A DNA stretch of 64,000 nucleotides from Phenylobacterium zucineum HLK1 (GCF_000017265.1 NC_011144.1:2334001-2398000); one strand, 5' to 3'. Shown: positions 25,940 through 34,449, counted from the stretch's first letter. Program-made: numbers and translations. The notes: generated from the sequence alone by a model not told the origin.

Positions 25940-26467
25940 ATGCGCATCATCTTCACCGCCGCGGCCGCCGCGGCCCTCATGATCGGCACGCCCGCCCTGG
26001 CCAAGGACATGCACTGCAACGTCAACAAGGACTTCGCGCCGATGATCGACGGCAAGGAGGTCAAGTCGGGCGGCACGACCTACAAGTTCAAGGTCAAGGA
26101 CACGTTCAAGGGCGTTCCCGACAGCGTGTCGACCAGCGACTACAACGGCTTCGTCAACATCAAGTTCGGCGCCGAGCGGACGACGAGCAAGTCGGTGAAC
26201 GTCCAGGTCCGCCCACGCAAGTCGAGCGAATGCCTGAACGGCGTCTACGACGACAACAAGAAGCAGATCTGGGGCGGCGCCTACTGCGACACCAGCAACC
26301 ACAAGAAGGCGTCCAGCCTGACCCTTCGGAAGTCGGACTCGAACCCGGCGCTGTACATCGCCGCCGGCGCCGCGACGACCACCTCGAAGCAGAACCACCT
26401 CATGGGGCTCTACACGCTCCAGGGCTCGGAGTACGTGCTCTCCGGCGCCTGCGTCGAGAACAAGTAG
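25940..26467 (+). CDS. Secreted four-cysteine protein, paralog 3
   Basis: A 175-residue member of the tandem family: signal peptide MRIIFTAAAAAALMIGTPALA, then MHCNV, ECLN, AYCDT and ACVENK cysteine contexts, IDGKE, KVKDTFKG, DYNGFVNIKFG and VQVRPRKS. The TTTKxSHFA block is altered to TTSKQNHLM. No enzymatic motif is seen. Net charge, disulfides and small size could suit a secreted binding, inhibitor or surface-layer protein, but that is speculation. A strong hairpin follows. Confidence 0.8.
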   Translation: MRIIFTAAAAAALMIGTPALAKDMHCNVNKDFAPMIDGKEVKSGGTTYKFKVKDTFKGVPDSVSTSDYNGFVNIKFGAERTTSKSVNVQVRPRKSSECLNGVYDDNKKQIWGGAYCDTSNHKKASSLTLRKSDSNPALYIAAGAATTTSKQNHLMGLYTLQGSEYVLSGACVENK

Positions 26468-26473
26468 CCCCAC

Positions 26474-26504
26474 GCCTCGCCCGCCCCCGCGGGGCGGGCG
26501 AGGC
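26474..26504. terminator. Strong hairpin after four-Cys gene 3
   Basis: Perfect 14-bp GC-rich stem (26474-26487 with 26491-26504), 3-nt loop. It lies 7 bp after the stop and between convergent genes. No T tract on either side, so it is terminator-like rather than classical. Confidence 0.55.
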
Positions 26505-26534
26505 TCTCCGGCGCGAGCGCCAAGCGGCGCGCGC

Positions 26535-26789
26535 CTAGAAGAACCGTTCGCCGATGCGGATGGTGTCGCCGGGCGCGACCTGGGTGGTGCTGGTCAGGGG
26601 GAAGGATTCCTCCTCGTCCCCATCGGCGCGCTTGATGAACACCTTGTTCTTGTTGGCCCGGTAGGTGAAGCCCTCGGCGGTGGCGACGGCGTTCAGCACC
26701 GTCAGCCCGTTGGTGTAGGGGTACTCGCCCGGCTTGTTGACCTCGCCGTCCGGATCGAACGGAGGACCTCCAGAGCCACAATCTCCCAC
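26535..26789 (-). pseudogene. 3' remnant of a polysaccharide export protein gene (Wza-like)
   Basis: Only the last about 70 residues of a Wza/SLBB-type outer-membrane export protein are present: GEVNKPGEYPYTNGLTVLNA followed by AEGFTYRANKNKVFIKR and the natural terminus GDTIRIGERFF. Homology starts abruptly near base 26747. The upstream 14 codons (MGDCGSGGPPFDPD) have no relation to the family and no signal peptide or export domain precedes them. The surviving part is free of stops or frameshifts, so truncation appears recent. It borders the recombinase-like gene, and may mark the edge of an inserted segment. Confidence 0.7.
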
Positions 26790-26935
26790 TTCTCAAGTAG
26801 ATTCCGCGACTTACCGGCCGAATAGCCGAGCCGGCGGCCGCCGCCGGGCCGGTTTGGCGGGCGAATTTCCGGGCGCCGGCCGAGGGGTTTTGGCCCCGAT
26901 CCGCGTCTCTACCTTGAAGGCCGGGAAGGGCGGAC

Positions 26936-29089
26936 ATGGACGAGAGATGGCGCGACCCCGCGCTCGGGCGGCGCATGGCCGACTTCGCGCACCGACGCGC
27001 GAGCGCGCTCCTCTCGCCGCCGGAAGCGCGCGCCTTGAGCGACTACCTCCAGCAGCTGGTCCGCGAGGGACGCGCCCCGCCGCCGCGCGGCCGCGGCTTC
27101 GACTGGCGCGCCATCGCCGCGGCCACGGCCATCCCGCTCGAGAGCCTGCAGCGGGCCCGCGACGGCCTGCTCCCCGGCCTGCAGGCGCTCCGCCGCGAAC
27201 TGCGCAAGCCGCCGAGGCTCCGCCCGCCCCGCCCCCCACGGGGACGCCCCTGCGGGCCCATCGAGGACCTGCCCCCCGCCGCCCACGACCCCACGCCCGA
27301 GCCGGCGGCCTTCCACCTGTCCCTGGCCCGGCAGATGCGCCGACACGGCGACACCGTGCACGGCCTGACCCGCTGGCTGCGCGCCAAGGGCCACCCCACG
27401 GCCCGAGGCACGCTGAAGGCCTGGCTGCGAGGGACCAAGGCGCCGCGCCACCGCGACAGCCTGGCCGTCCTCGCCCGCCTGGAGACCCGCTGGGGCCTGG
27501 CGGCCGGCCATTTCCGCGCCAGGCTGCCCCATCCGGGCCGCGCCGTCGCCGGCCAGAGGCTGGAGGCCGTCCCCGAAAGCGAGCGCCGGCACCTCGCCTG
27601 GCACCTGCCCGAGGATTTCGACCGCCGCCCCGCCACCGAGCAGGAGGAGATCCTGGCCTGGGTGCACCGGGTGATCATGCGCGGCGCCACCGACTACCGC
27701 CGCTACCAGGCCTTCGCCGTGCGCGCCCGCTACGGCCTGCGGTTCCCCGGGCTCCAGCCGGTCGGCGAGGCCGCCCGCCTCGCCCCGCCTGGCCTTACCG
27801 CCGAGGTCGAGGCGCTGGTGGCCTTCAAGACCGCCCGCTTCGCCCCGGTGGGCCTCGCGCGCGAGGGGGTCTGGTCGGCGGCGACCGCCGGCCAGAAGGC
27901 GACCCATCTGGGCCTCTTCTTCGGCGCCCTGGCGGCCGCCCCCGAGGGGCCGGCGCGCGGCTACGGCGCCCCGGCCGAGGCCTTCACCCTGGCCATGCTG
28001 GTCTTCCCGCGGCTCTGGGACTGGCACCTGGCCTGGCGCGAGGCGCGTCGCGGCTTCTTCACCGCCTGGGAGTACGACATGCTGGCCTTCGCCCGCAGTC
28101 TCACGGCCGCCCAGACCGGCTGGCTCACCCAGTCGCCGCAGCTGGCGCAGCGACTTTCCCCCCTCCCCGGCCTGATCGAAGCCTCCGACATCGCCCGGGC
28201 GCAGGCGGACTGGGCGCGGGCCTGCGCCGACTTCCATCGCCATGCCGGCGTCCGGCGCCGCGAGATCGACCGCCTGCGGCGCGTCCACAACGATCCCTTC
28301 GAGCCGATCGCGCCCGTCCTGGAGGCCCAGAGCCCGCTCGGCGAATACCGCAAGATCGCCGAAGAGGTGGCGCGCCGGCGGCCCTGTCCCCGCCGCTATC
28401 CCCTGGCCGCGGCCGAGGCCAGCCGGGCCGTGCTGATGATCCGGCTGGGCCTGCACCTGGGCTTCCGGCAGCGGAACCTGCGCGAGCTGCTGGTCTGCCG
28501 GCGCGGCGCCCGGCCGCGATCGGAACGGGAGCTTGCGGAGCTGCGGCGCGGGGAGCTGCGCTGGAGCGAGAGGGCGGGCGGCTGGGAGGTGTTCGCGCCG
28601 TGCCTGGCCTTCAAGAACGCCCGCTCCTCGTTCTTCAGCGGCCGGCCGTATCGCCTGGTCCTGCCGGACGTGGCCGGCCTCTACGACGAGATCGAGGCCT
28701 ATCTGGCCGAGGCGCGGCCGCGCCTGCTGCGCGGCGCTGACGATCCCGGGACGTTCTTCGTCAAGACGATGAAGTCGCCGAACGGCGCGGCGGCCTACGA
28801 CGGCACGGCCTTCTACCAGGCCTGGCGATGGATCATCCAGCGGCACGGGGTCTTCAACCCCTGGACGGGCCGCGGCGCGATCGCGGGCCTCCTGCCGCAC
28901 GGGCCGCACAGCGTGCGCGACGTGCTCGCCGCCCATGTGCTGAAGCACACCGGCTCCTTCGAGCTTGCGAGCTATGCGATCCAGGACACGCCCGAGACCG
29001 TGGCCCGCCACTACGGCCGGTTCCTCCCTCAGGACAAGGCGGAGCTGGCCGGGCGGGTGCTGAACGCCGCCTGGAGCGATGAAGACTGA
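26936..29089 (+). CDS. Tyrosine-recombinase-like protein with N-terminal HTH-like region
   Basis: A 717-residue protein. The C-terminal third matches the tyrosine recombinase catalytic layout: Arg511 in LGFRQRNLREL, Lys560 in CLAFKNARSS, HSVRD with His658 and Arg661, then YAIQDTPETVARHYGRF with nucleophile candidate Tyr693. The position normally occupied by the second His/Trp (LGH) is AIQ, so the active site is non-canonical. Residues about 115-170 (LARQMRRHGDTVHGLTRWLR, then TLKAWLRGTKAP) look like a DNA-binding helix-turn-helix. The first 100 residues are very Arg/Pro rich. It is not paired with obvious att sites here. An integrase or a domesticated DNA-binding relative are both possible. 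Confidence 0.65.
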   Translation: MDERWRDPALGRRMADFAHRRASALLSPPEARALSDYLQQLVREGRAPPPRGRGFDWRAIAAATAIPLESLQRARDGLLPGLQALRRELRKPPRLRPPRPPRGRPCGPIEDLPPAAHDPTPEPAAFHLSLARQMRRHGDTVHGLTRWLRAKGHPTARGTLKAWLRGTKAPRHRDSLAVLARLETRWGLAAGHFRARLPHPGRAVAGQRLEAVPESERRHLAWHLPEDFDRRPATEQEEILAWVHRVIMRGATDYRRYQAFAVRARYGLRFPGLQPVGEAARLAPPGLTAEVEALVAFKTARFAPVGLAREGVWSAATAGQKATHLGLFFGALAAAPEGPARGYGAPAEAFTLAMLVFPRLWDWHLAWREARRGFFTAWEYDMLAFARSLTAAQTGWLTQSPQLAQRLSPLPGLIEASDIARAQADWARACADFHRHAGVRRREIDRLRRVHNDPFEPIAPVLEAQSPLGEYRKIAEEVARRRPCPRRYPLAAAEASRAVLMIRLGLHLGFRQRNLRELLVCRRGARPRSERELAELRRGELRWSERAGGWEVFAPCLAFKNARSSFFSGRPYRLVLPDVAGLYDEIEAYLAEARPRLLRGADDPGTFFVKTMKSPNGAAAYDGTAFYQAWRWIIQRHGVFNPWTGRGAIAGLLPHGPHSVRDVLAAHVLKHTGSFELASYAIQDTPETVARHYGRFLPQDKAELAGRVLNAAWSDED

Positions 29090-29192
29090 CCGTATCCACC
29101 GCATACGTCCCGCAGCTGGCGCGCCTCCCGCCACAAAGGTCGACGGCTCGGCGCCCTGGCGGTCGGGCGCTGGGTCGGCAGGCCCCGCGCCT

Positions 29193-29260
29193 TACAGACA
29201 AACCTCTCGATGGTGTCTGTAATTGGATGTATACAGACACGATACAAGGACCTGTCTGTA
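29193..29260 (+). promoter_or_regulatory. Four alternating TACAGACA/TGTCTGTA half-sites
   Basis: TACAGACA at 29193-29200, TGTCTGTA at 29214-29221, TACAGACA at 29232-29239 and TGTCTGTA at 29253-29260. The central pair extends to a perfect 9-bp inverted repeat, GTGTCTGTA with TACAGACAC, at 29213-29240. Successive half-sites are 21, 18 and 21 bp apart, about two helical turns. The last one touches the start codon of the nucleotidyltransferase gene, so a bound protein would block its expression. Confidence 0.6.
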
Positions 29261-30252
29261 TGTCCCTCGACACCCTTTCACCGGCCCTGCAGACCTTGTT
29301 CGCCGAGCTGCTGCAGCAGACGGAAACCGCGCCGCAGGCCGGTTCGGTCTACCGCCGGACGCTCGCCGGCGGCGAATACATCTACGCCAAGGTTCCCGTA
29401 GGGGCGACGCGCATCGACCGCTTCGTCGGCAGGAGCGGCGACCCGGAGGCGGAAGCCCGCGCCGCCGCCTTCCAGCAGGGCGCCCGGCTGGCCGCCCAAC
29501 GCCGGCGGCTCGTGGGGATGCTGCGACGTGAACGGCTCTCGGCGCCGGATCGCACCACCGGGGCCGTGCTCGACGCCCTGGCCCAGGCGGGCCTGTTCCG
29601 GGCCGGAGCCGTTCTGGTGGGCACCGCCGCCTATCTCCTCAGCGAGCCGCTTGTCGGCGCACGCCTGCCGTCCGCGACCTTGATGACCGCGGACCTAGAC
29701 CTTGCAGCGGCCAGCGTCGCCCTTGCAGCGGAACCGCCCGAACCGCTCGAGACCATCCTCAAGCGGGCGGATCCCTCCTTCGAGGGCGTGCCGCAACTGA
29801 CGCCGAAGGCGCCGCCGTCACGATACCGCAACGCCCAAGGGTACCTCGTCGACCTCGTCACCCCCACCCGCACGCGGAACGACTCCAACCCCGTGCCGCT
29901 CCAGGGGCTGGACGCCGGCGCGGCCCCTCTCCAGCACCTGGCATGGCTGATCGAGACGCCTGTGCGCACGGTCTCGCTCTGGGGAGCCGGGGCGGCGGTG
30001 ACCGTGCCGCACCCGGCCCGCTTCGCGACCCACAAGCTGATCCTCGCCCAAAAACGGGACGGCGCCGGCCGCCTGAAGCGCGCGAAGGATCTCGCCCAGG
30101 CGCGCGCCCTCATCGAGGCCCTGCAGACGCAGGATCCCTTCGCCCTCGAAGACGCCATCCAGGACGCCGCCGGACGGGGGGAGAGTGGATGGCGCGCGCC
30201 CCTCATGCGATCGCTGAAGGAGCTTGGCCTCGTCCACCTCCTCGAAGGGTGA
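29260..30252 (+). CDS. GSU2403-family nucleotidyltransferase-fold protein
   Basis: A 330-residue protein. The ATG at 29260 is preferred to the one at 29227 because AGGA lies 9 nt before it. VLVGTAAYLLSEPLVGARL, then TLMTADLDLAAA gives the helix-plus-Asp-x-Asp signature of the GSU2403 nucleotidyltransferase fold. PHPARFATHKLILAQKRD is the second conserved block. The N-terminal YRRTLAGGEYIYAKV, GATRIDRFVG region is typical of this family. Members sit beside helix-turn-helix proteins in mobile or defence-like contexts; molecular target unknown. The four-half-site operator overlaps its start. Confidence 0.7.
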   Translation: MSLDTLSPALQTLFAELLQQTETAPQAGSVYRRTLAGGEYIYAKVPVGATRIDRFVGRSGDPEAEARAAAFQQGARLAAQRRRLVGMLRRERLSAPDRTTGAVLDALAQAGLFRAGAVLVGTAAYLLSEPLVGARLPSATLMTADLDLAAASVALAAEPPEPLETILKRADPSFEGVPQLTPKAPPSRYRNAQGYLVDLVTPTRTRNDSNPVPLQGLDAGAAPLQHLAWLIETPVRTVSLWGAGAAVTVPHPARFATHKLILAQKRDGAGRLKRAKDLAQARALIEALQTQDPFALEDAIQDAAGRGESGWRAPLMRSLKELGLVHLLEG

Positions 30253-30539
30253 ACGCCGTTAAATCGTCATCGCGGCTGACCTCGCCGGCTATAATCGCCG
30301 GAGCTCCGCCCGCAGATCCCCGGCAGACGGCCTGCCCCCGGGACCTGGCCTGCGCCGATCTCGATCAGGCGCGCCGCGCGGAGGTCCTGGCACGATTGCG
30401 CAGTGCGCTTTCCTCTAACAAGACCTTCAACAAGTTCGACACCATCGACAATCAGGTCGCCCGTGATTTCGACGAGTACGAGCTCGAGCGCGAGACGGCC
30501 GGTCCGGTCTTCCAGCTCGGGGCGCGGATGACGTTCTGA
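30249..30539 (+). CDS. Small hypothetical protein
   Basis: A 96-residue frame starting at a GTG that overlaps the nucleotidyltransferase stop by 4 bp (GTGA). The C-terminal half (SSNKTFNKFDTIDNQVARDF, then ELERETAGPVFQLGARMTF) has natural-looking composition, and the last ten residues resemble a terminal outer-membrane beta strand ending in Phe. There is no signal peptide in the visible N-terminus. It could be real or the tail of a lost outer-membrane protein gene. I do not recognise a family. Confidence 0.35.
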   Translation: MNAVKSSSRLTSPAIIAGAPPADPRQTACPRDLACADLDQARRAEVLARLRSALSSNKTFNKFDTIDNQVARDFDEYELERETAGPVFQLGARMTF

Positions 30540-30936
30540 GCCGCACCCGCGGCCGCGGGGCGGCCCGGCCCGGGGGGCGCCAGGCCGAACTACGGCGTCG
30601 GAGACCGCCACTTCGTCGAGAGCGCCCCGAGCGGCCGGCCTCGCCCGACATCACCCGCAAGCACATCTATGAGGAGCGCGCGGCCGCGCCCCGGGCCGCC
30701 GACGAGGTGCGCACTCGATGCCGAAGGACTTCCCGGACGCAGTTCACGGATCCATCGCCCGCGCGATCGCCGCGCGTCTCCATCGTCTGAACACCGCCGA
30801 TGAGCCCCTCCGCGCCTGACGCGCCTGGGCGCGATCCAAGGCCGTCGCGAGCAGCGCCGAGGATGACCTCCTAGGATCAATGGGCTAGCTTGGCGCGCCC
30901 TGGCGCCCGGCGCCTGTGACTTTCCGACGAGGTGAG
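30540..30936. other. Gene-poor stretch, possible decayed sequence
   Basis: About 400 bp with no supported gene. Short frames are interrupted in every phase and none matches a family I know. High GC without codon-position structure suggests decayed coding DNA. The TetR promoter must lie at its right end. Confidence 0.4.
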
Positions 30937-31614
30937 ATGCCCAAGCGCGCCACGACCGCGGAGACGGCCCCGGTTGAACTCGACGCCCGCGCCATCCCCT
31001 CCCAAAGTCGGGCCCGCAACACCTACGAGGCGGTTCTGACGACCGCCGGGGAGCTGCTCGGCGAGGTGGGGTTCGAGCGGCTGTCGACGAACCTGGTCTG
31101 CGAGCGTGCGGGGATGACTCCGCCGGCCCTCTACCGGTACTTCCCGAACAAGTACGCGATCCTCAGCGCGCTGGCGCGGCGTCTGATGGAGGCGCAGGAC
31201 GAGGCCGTATTCGCCTGGGTGCAGGCGGGCGGCCTGCAGGCGGCGAGCCTGCAGGAAAACGTCGAGAAGAACGCCCGGATGCAGCAGGAGGTGAACGAGA
31301 TCACCCGCCGCAGCCCCGGCGGCGTCTGGATCATGCGCGCCCTGCGCGCGGTGCCCCTGCTCCGCGACATCCGCATCGAGTCCCGCGACAAGGTCGCCGC
31401 CCACATCAGCGCCCAGCTGACGGCCATCTATCCGCACGTGCCCGAGGCCGAACTGTTCCGCGCCGCCCGGCTCACCACCGAGATGATGTACGCGGCGACC
31501 GAGATGGTGCTCGAGGATCCCGCCGAGGACGAGGCGCGGATCAATGAGGACGTCTGCTGGATGGTGGTCCTGCACTACCAGCGGCTGTCCGACCGCTACG
31601 CCGCCGCCCGCTAG
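30937..31614 (+). CDS. TetR family transcriptional regulator
   Basis: A 225-residue regulator. The ATG at 30937 follows a good GAGGTGAG ribosome binding site, better than the GTG at 30916. SRARNTYEAVLTTAGELLGEVGFERL and LVCERAGMTPPALYRYFPNK form the TetR_N HTH. The C-terminal ligand domain is helical (EVNEITRRSPGGVWIMRALR region). It converges on the MFS gene, overlapping it by 4 bp, and is the only regulator by the aldolase-kinase-MFS operon. Target unproven. Confidence 0.85.
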   Translation: MPKRATTAETAPVELDARAIPSQSRARNTYEAVLTTAGELLGEVGFERLSTNLVCERAGMTPPALYRYFPNKYAILSALARRLMEAQDEAVFAWVQAGGLQAASLQENVEKNARMQQEVNEITRRSPGGVWIMRALRAVPLLRDIRIESRDKVAAHISAQLTAIYPHVPEAELFRAARLTTEMMYAATEMVLEDPAEDEARINEDVCWMVVLHYQRLSDRYAAAR

Positions 31615-32774
31615 AGCGCCACGGCCGCGCGACGGCGGGCCGTCACCGCGACGACGCCGACGATCAGGGTCAGCGCCAGGACCAGGCAGGCCCCCGCCAG
31701 CTTCATCGCGCCCGCCGCGTCGCTGTCGCCGACGAGAAGCGAGGCCGCCAGCGGTCCGGCGCTGCTGCCCAGCAGCTGGGCGGCGCCCAGCTGCATGGCG
31801 GCGCGGCGCGACGGGTCGATGGCGATCAGCAGCACGGTGTGGAACGGCAGCACGAACAGCCAGAGGAAGCCGAACACCGCCACCAGGCCCATGAACGCCG
31901 CCCCGGAGGGGTGCGAGGACAGCGCGGCGACGAGGCCGAGGTTGATCAACCCGGCGCCGATCAGCACCGGACCGGGCCGGAGGCGGCCGCCGGCGACGGT
32001 GGCCACCAGCCCGCCGAGCACCTGCATGGCGAGCGCCGCGGCGACGGCGTCGTGCGCCTGGGCGGGCGGCAGGCCCGCCGCGGCGGCCAGGGGCTCGAGG
32101 TACACCCAGATGGCGACGATGAAGGCCATGTAGAGGAAGACCGCGGCCAGCCCCGCCCAGGCCAGCGGCGACAGGCCGCCGCCGCCTTCCGCACGGTGCG
32201 GCAGCGGGGCGTATCCCCGGGGCGCCGCCAGGGCCGCGCCGGCCGCCGTCGCGGAGATCACCGCCAGGACCACGAGCGCGCCGTCGACGCCCCAGGCCGC
32301 CATCGCGGTCCGGGGCAGCAGCGCCGCCAGCACCATCTGCGCGAGGGTCTGGACGGTGACGAAGACCCCGGCCTGCCGTTCGGGCCGCGCCGAGCGCGCG
32401 ATCATCCCGACGGTGGACCAGAGCATCACCCCCGCGAAGACGCCGGTGGCGGCGCGCAGGCCGATCAGCGCGCCGTCCGCCATCCACAGCGTCGCCAGGT
32501 TGCACAGGGCGTGGGCCAGGGCCGCGACCGCCAGCTTGGCCCGCAGCCCCGTCGGGCGCAGGAGCGCGGCCGACGCCCCGCAGGCCAGGCCCAGCGCCAG
32601 CAGCTCGACGGTGGCGGCCACCCCGATCCCGGCGACGGAGAGGCGGCCCGCCTCCATCAGCCCGCCCAGCACCACCGGCTGCAGGCCCGCGATCAGCAGG
32701 GCGACCACGCCGATGTAGAGGACGGGAAGGCTCAGCGGCTGCGGGGTGCGCAGCGGCTCGGCCGTCACGCTCAC
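31611..32774 (-). CDS. MFS transporter
   Basis: A 387-residue membrane protein of about twelve helices, starting at a GTG coupled to the aldolase stop (GTGA at 32771-32774). The long upstream open frame is rejected because it overlays the aldolase gene. Segments such as LYIGVVALLIAGLQPVVLGG and ATGVFAGVMLWSTVGMIARS are helix-like with MFS-type small-residue packing. Its position in one operon with the aldolase and the sugar kinase suggests import of the sugar acid or polyol those enzymes use. Confidence 0.75.
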   Translation of the reverse strand: MSVTAEPLRTPQPLSLPVLYIGVVALLIAGLQPVVLGGLMEAGRLSVAGIGVAATVELLALGLACGASAALLRPTGLRAKLAVAALAHALCNLATLWMADGALIGLRAATGVFAGVMLWSTVGMIARSARPERQAGVFVTVQTLAQMVLAALLPRTAMAAWGVDGALVVLAVISATAAGAALAAPRGYAPLPHRAEGGGGLSPLAWAGLAAVFLYMAFIVAIWVYLEPLAAAAGLPPAQAHDAVAAALAMQVLGGLVATVAGGRLRPGPVLIGAGLINLGLVAALSSHPSGAAFMGLVAVFGFLWLFVLPFHTVLLIAIDPSRRAAMQLGAAQLLGSSAGPLAASLLVGDSDAAGAMKLAGACLVLALTLIVGVVAVTARRRAAVAL

Positions 32775-33421
32775 GCCTTCTGCCCGTAGGCGCGGAACTG
32801 GACCATGATCTCTTCCATCTGGGCCTCGGAAAGCAGCTTGGGCCCGCCGATGGCGAGGCAGCCCCAGTAGACCGCCGCCTGTTCCTCGATCTCCTCGGCG
32901 ATGAGCAACGCATGACCCAGGCTCGGCGCCACGGCGATCTGTCCGTGGTTGGCCATCAGGGCGGCGTTGCGCCCGTCGAGCGCCTCGACCACCGCGTCGG
33001 CGAGGGCTTCCGAGCCGAAGGTCGCGTAGGGCGCCACGGGCACGCTCGCGCCGCCGCTGACGCCGACCATGTAGTGCACCGCCGGGATCGGCCGCCCGGC
33101 GCAGGCCAGGATCGTCGCGTGGCGCGAGTGGCAGTGGACCACCGCCCCCGCGTCCGGGCGCCGTCGCAGGATCTGCAGGTGCATCCGCCATTCGCTCGAC
33201 GGCTTCAGCTGTCCCTCGGCCACGGCGCCGTCGGCGCCGACCCGCACGATCGTTTCCGGCGTCAGCCGCTCGGGTGGAACCCCGCTCGGGGTCACCAGCA
33301 TGCCGTCGCCGCAGCGGGCCGAGACATTGCCCGAGGTGCCGCGGTTGAGACCGCGGGCGTCCATCGCCCGCATCACCTCGACGATCCGGACCCGGAGCTT
33401 CTCCTCGTCGGGCGCGGTCAT
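32771..33421 (-). CDS. Class II aldolase/adducin family protein
   Basis: A 216-residue zinc-dependent aldolase-type protein. GLNRGTSGNVSAR is the phosphate-binding loop, VVHCHSRHATILACAG carries the HxH zinc ligands, and the third His lies in the ALMANHGQIAVA segment. The family includes L-fuculose/L-ribulose phosphate aldolase and epimerase and 3-oxo-tetronate 4-phosphate decarboxylase. ATGA/GTGA overlaps couple it to the kinase upstream and the MFS gene downstream, which supports a kinase-then-aldolase two-step pathway for a sugar acid. Confidence 0.85.
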   Translation of the reverse strand: MTAPDEEKLRVRIVEVMRAMDARGLNRGTSGNVSARCGDGMLVTPSGVPPERLTPETIVRVGADGAVAEGQLKPSSEWRMHLQILRRRPDAGAVVHCHSRHATILACAGRPIPAVHYMVGVSGGASVPVAPYATFGSEALADAVVEALDGRNAALMANHGQIAVAPSLGHALLIAEEIEEQAAVYWGCLAIGGPKLLSEAQMEEIMVQFRAYGQKA

Positions 33422-34365
33422 CCGGCGGCGTCCTTCAGGGTCATGGTCTTCATCGCCTCCAGCACCCCCGCGTAGCTCTCCAGGCGGCCGAGCGTCGCCA
33501 AGCCCTGGGCCACCAGGGCCGCGACCGCGGTCGCGAAACGCGCCGCCTCGAGGGGCGCCATTCCTCGGTCGAGCGCGGCGATGAACCCCGCGCAGTAGGA
33601 GTCGCCGCAGCTGGTGGTGTCCAGCGGGGTGATGTCATAAGCCGGCAGCATCGTCCGCTCGGCGCCGAGCGCGACGTACGATCCCGCGCCGCCGTTCTTG
33701 ATCAGCACCGCGCCCGCGCCGAGCGCAAGGAAGAACTCCGCCGCCGCGTCCAGGCGCTCGGCCCCCGACAATGCGAAGGCCTCGCTGACGCTGGGCATGA
33801 AGTAGTCGACGTGCGGCAGCAGGCGCTCCAGTTCGGCCAGCGCCGTCGGCTGGGGCGAGATCAGGTCGCAGGTCACGATCGCCCCGGCGGCCTTGGCCGC
33901 CTCCACGACGGCGAGACCGGGCCCCCCGTCCGCGCCCGGCCCGCCGATCGCCGCATAGTGCAGGAAACGGCACCGCCCGGCGGCGGCGATCACCGCCTCT
34001 CCAGTGGGCGCGAACAAGCCCGCGCCCAGGGCATGGAAGTTCGGGCGCCGGCCCTGGGAGTCGATCGTCAGGACCGTCGCCGACGTGGGATAGCGGTCCA
34101 GGACCGCCAGGAGGCCGGTGTCGATCCCCTGCTCTTCCAGGCCCAGGCGCACCACGCGCCCCATGAAGTCGGCGCCGATGCTTCCGGCCAGCCGCGTCGC
34201 GACGCCCAGCCGGGCGGCGACCATCGCGGCGCCCGCCGCCGTGCCGGCCGGGGCGACGGCGATGCCATCCACCAGCCGCGTGCCCTCGCCCGTCGGCAAG
34301 GCGTCGATCGGCCGGGCCACCATGTCCAGCGTGGTCAGCCCGATCGCGAGAAGCCCGTGACCCAT
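33418..34365 (-). CDS. PfkB family carbohydrate kinase
   Basis: A 315-residue ribokinase-type enzyme. GVATRLAGSIGADFMG is the N-terminal substrate-side signature, and DTTSCGDSYCAGFIAAL is the C-terminal catalytic motif with the general base Asp. The usual GAGD reads SCGD here, a conservative change of the anion-hole residues. It phosphorylates a sugar or sugar acid with ATP. It heads the operon with the aldolase and MFS transporter, and is divergent from the class III aminotransferase. Confidence 0.85.
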   Translation of the reverse strand: MGHGLLAIGLTTLDMVARPIDALPTGEGTRLVDGIAVAPAGTAAGAAMVAARLGVATRLAGSIGADFMGRVVRLGLEEQGIDTGLLAVLDRYPTSATVLTIDSQGRRPNFHALGAGLFAPTGEAVIAAAGRCRFLHYAAIGGPGADGGPGLAVVEAAKAAGAIVTCDLISPQPTALAELERLLPHVDYFMPSVSEAFALSGAERLDAAAEFFLALGAGAVLIKNGGAGSYVALGAERTMLPAYDITPLDTTSCGDSYCAGFIAALDRGMAPLEAARFATAVAALVAQGLATLGRLESYAGVLEAMKTMTLKDAAG

Positions 34366-34449
34366 GATCCCCCCTGATGAACTCCGGTTGATTTGTACCC
34401 ACGCGGCGATAAGCTAGTCAAAACTATCTTTCTGCCTGGGGGCTGACCG

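Noticed and set aside
26909-29134. A 741-codon minus-strand frame opposite the recombinase-like gene
   Set aside because: Low-complexity shadow protein without motifs; the plus strand carries catalytic-residue patterns of a real family.
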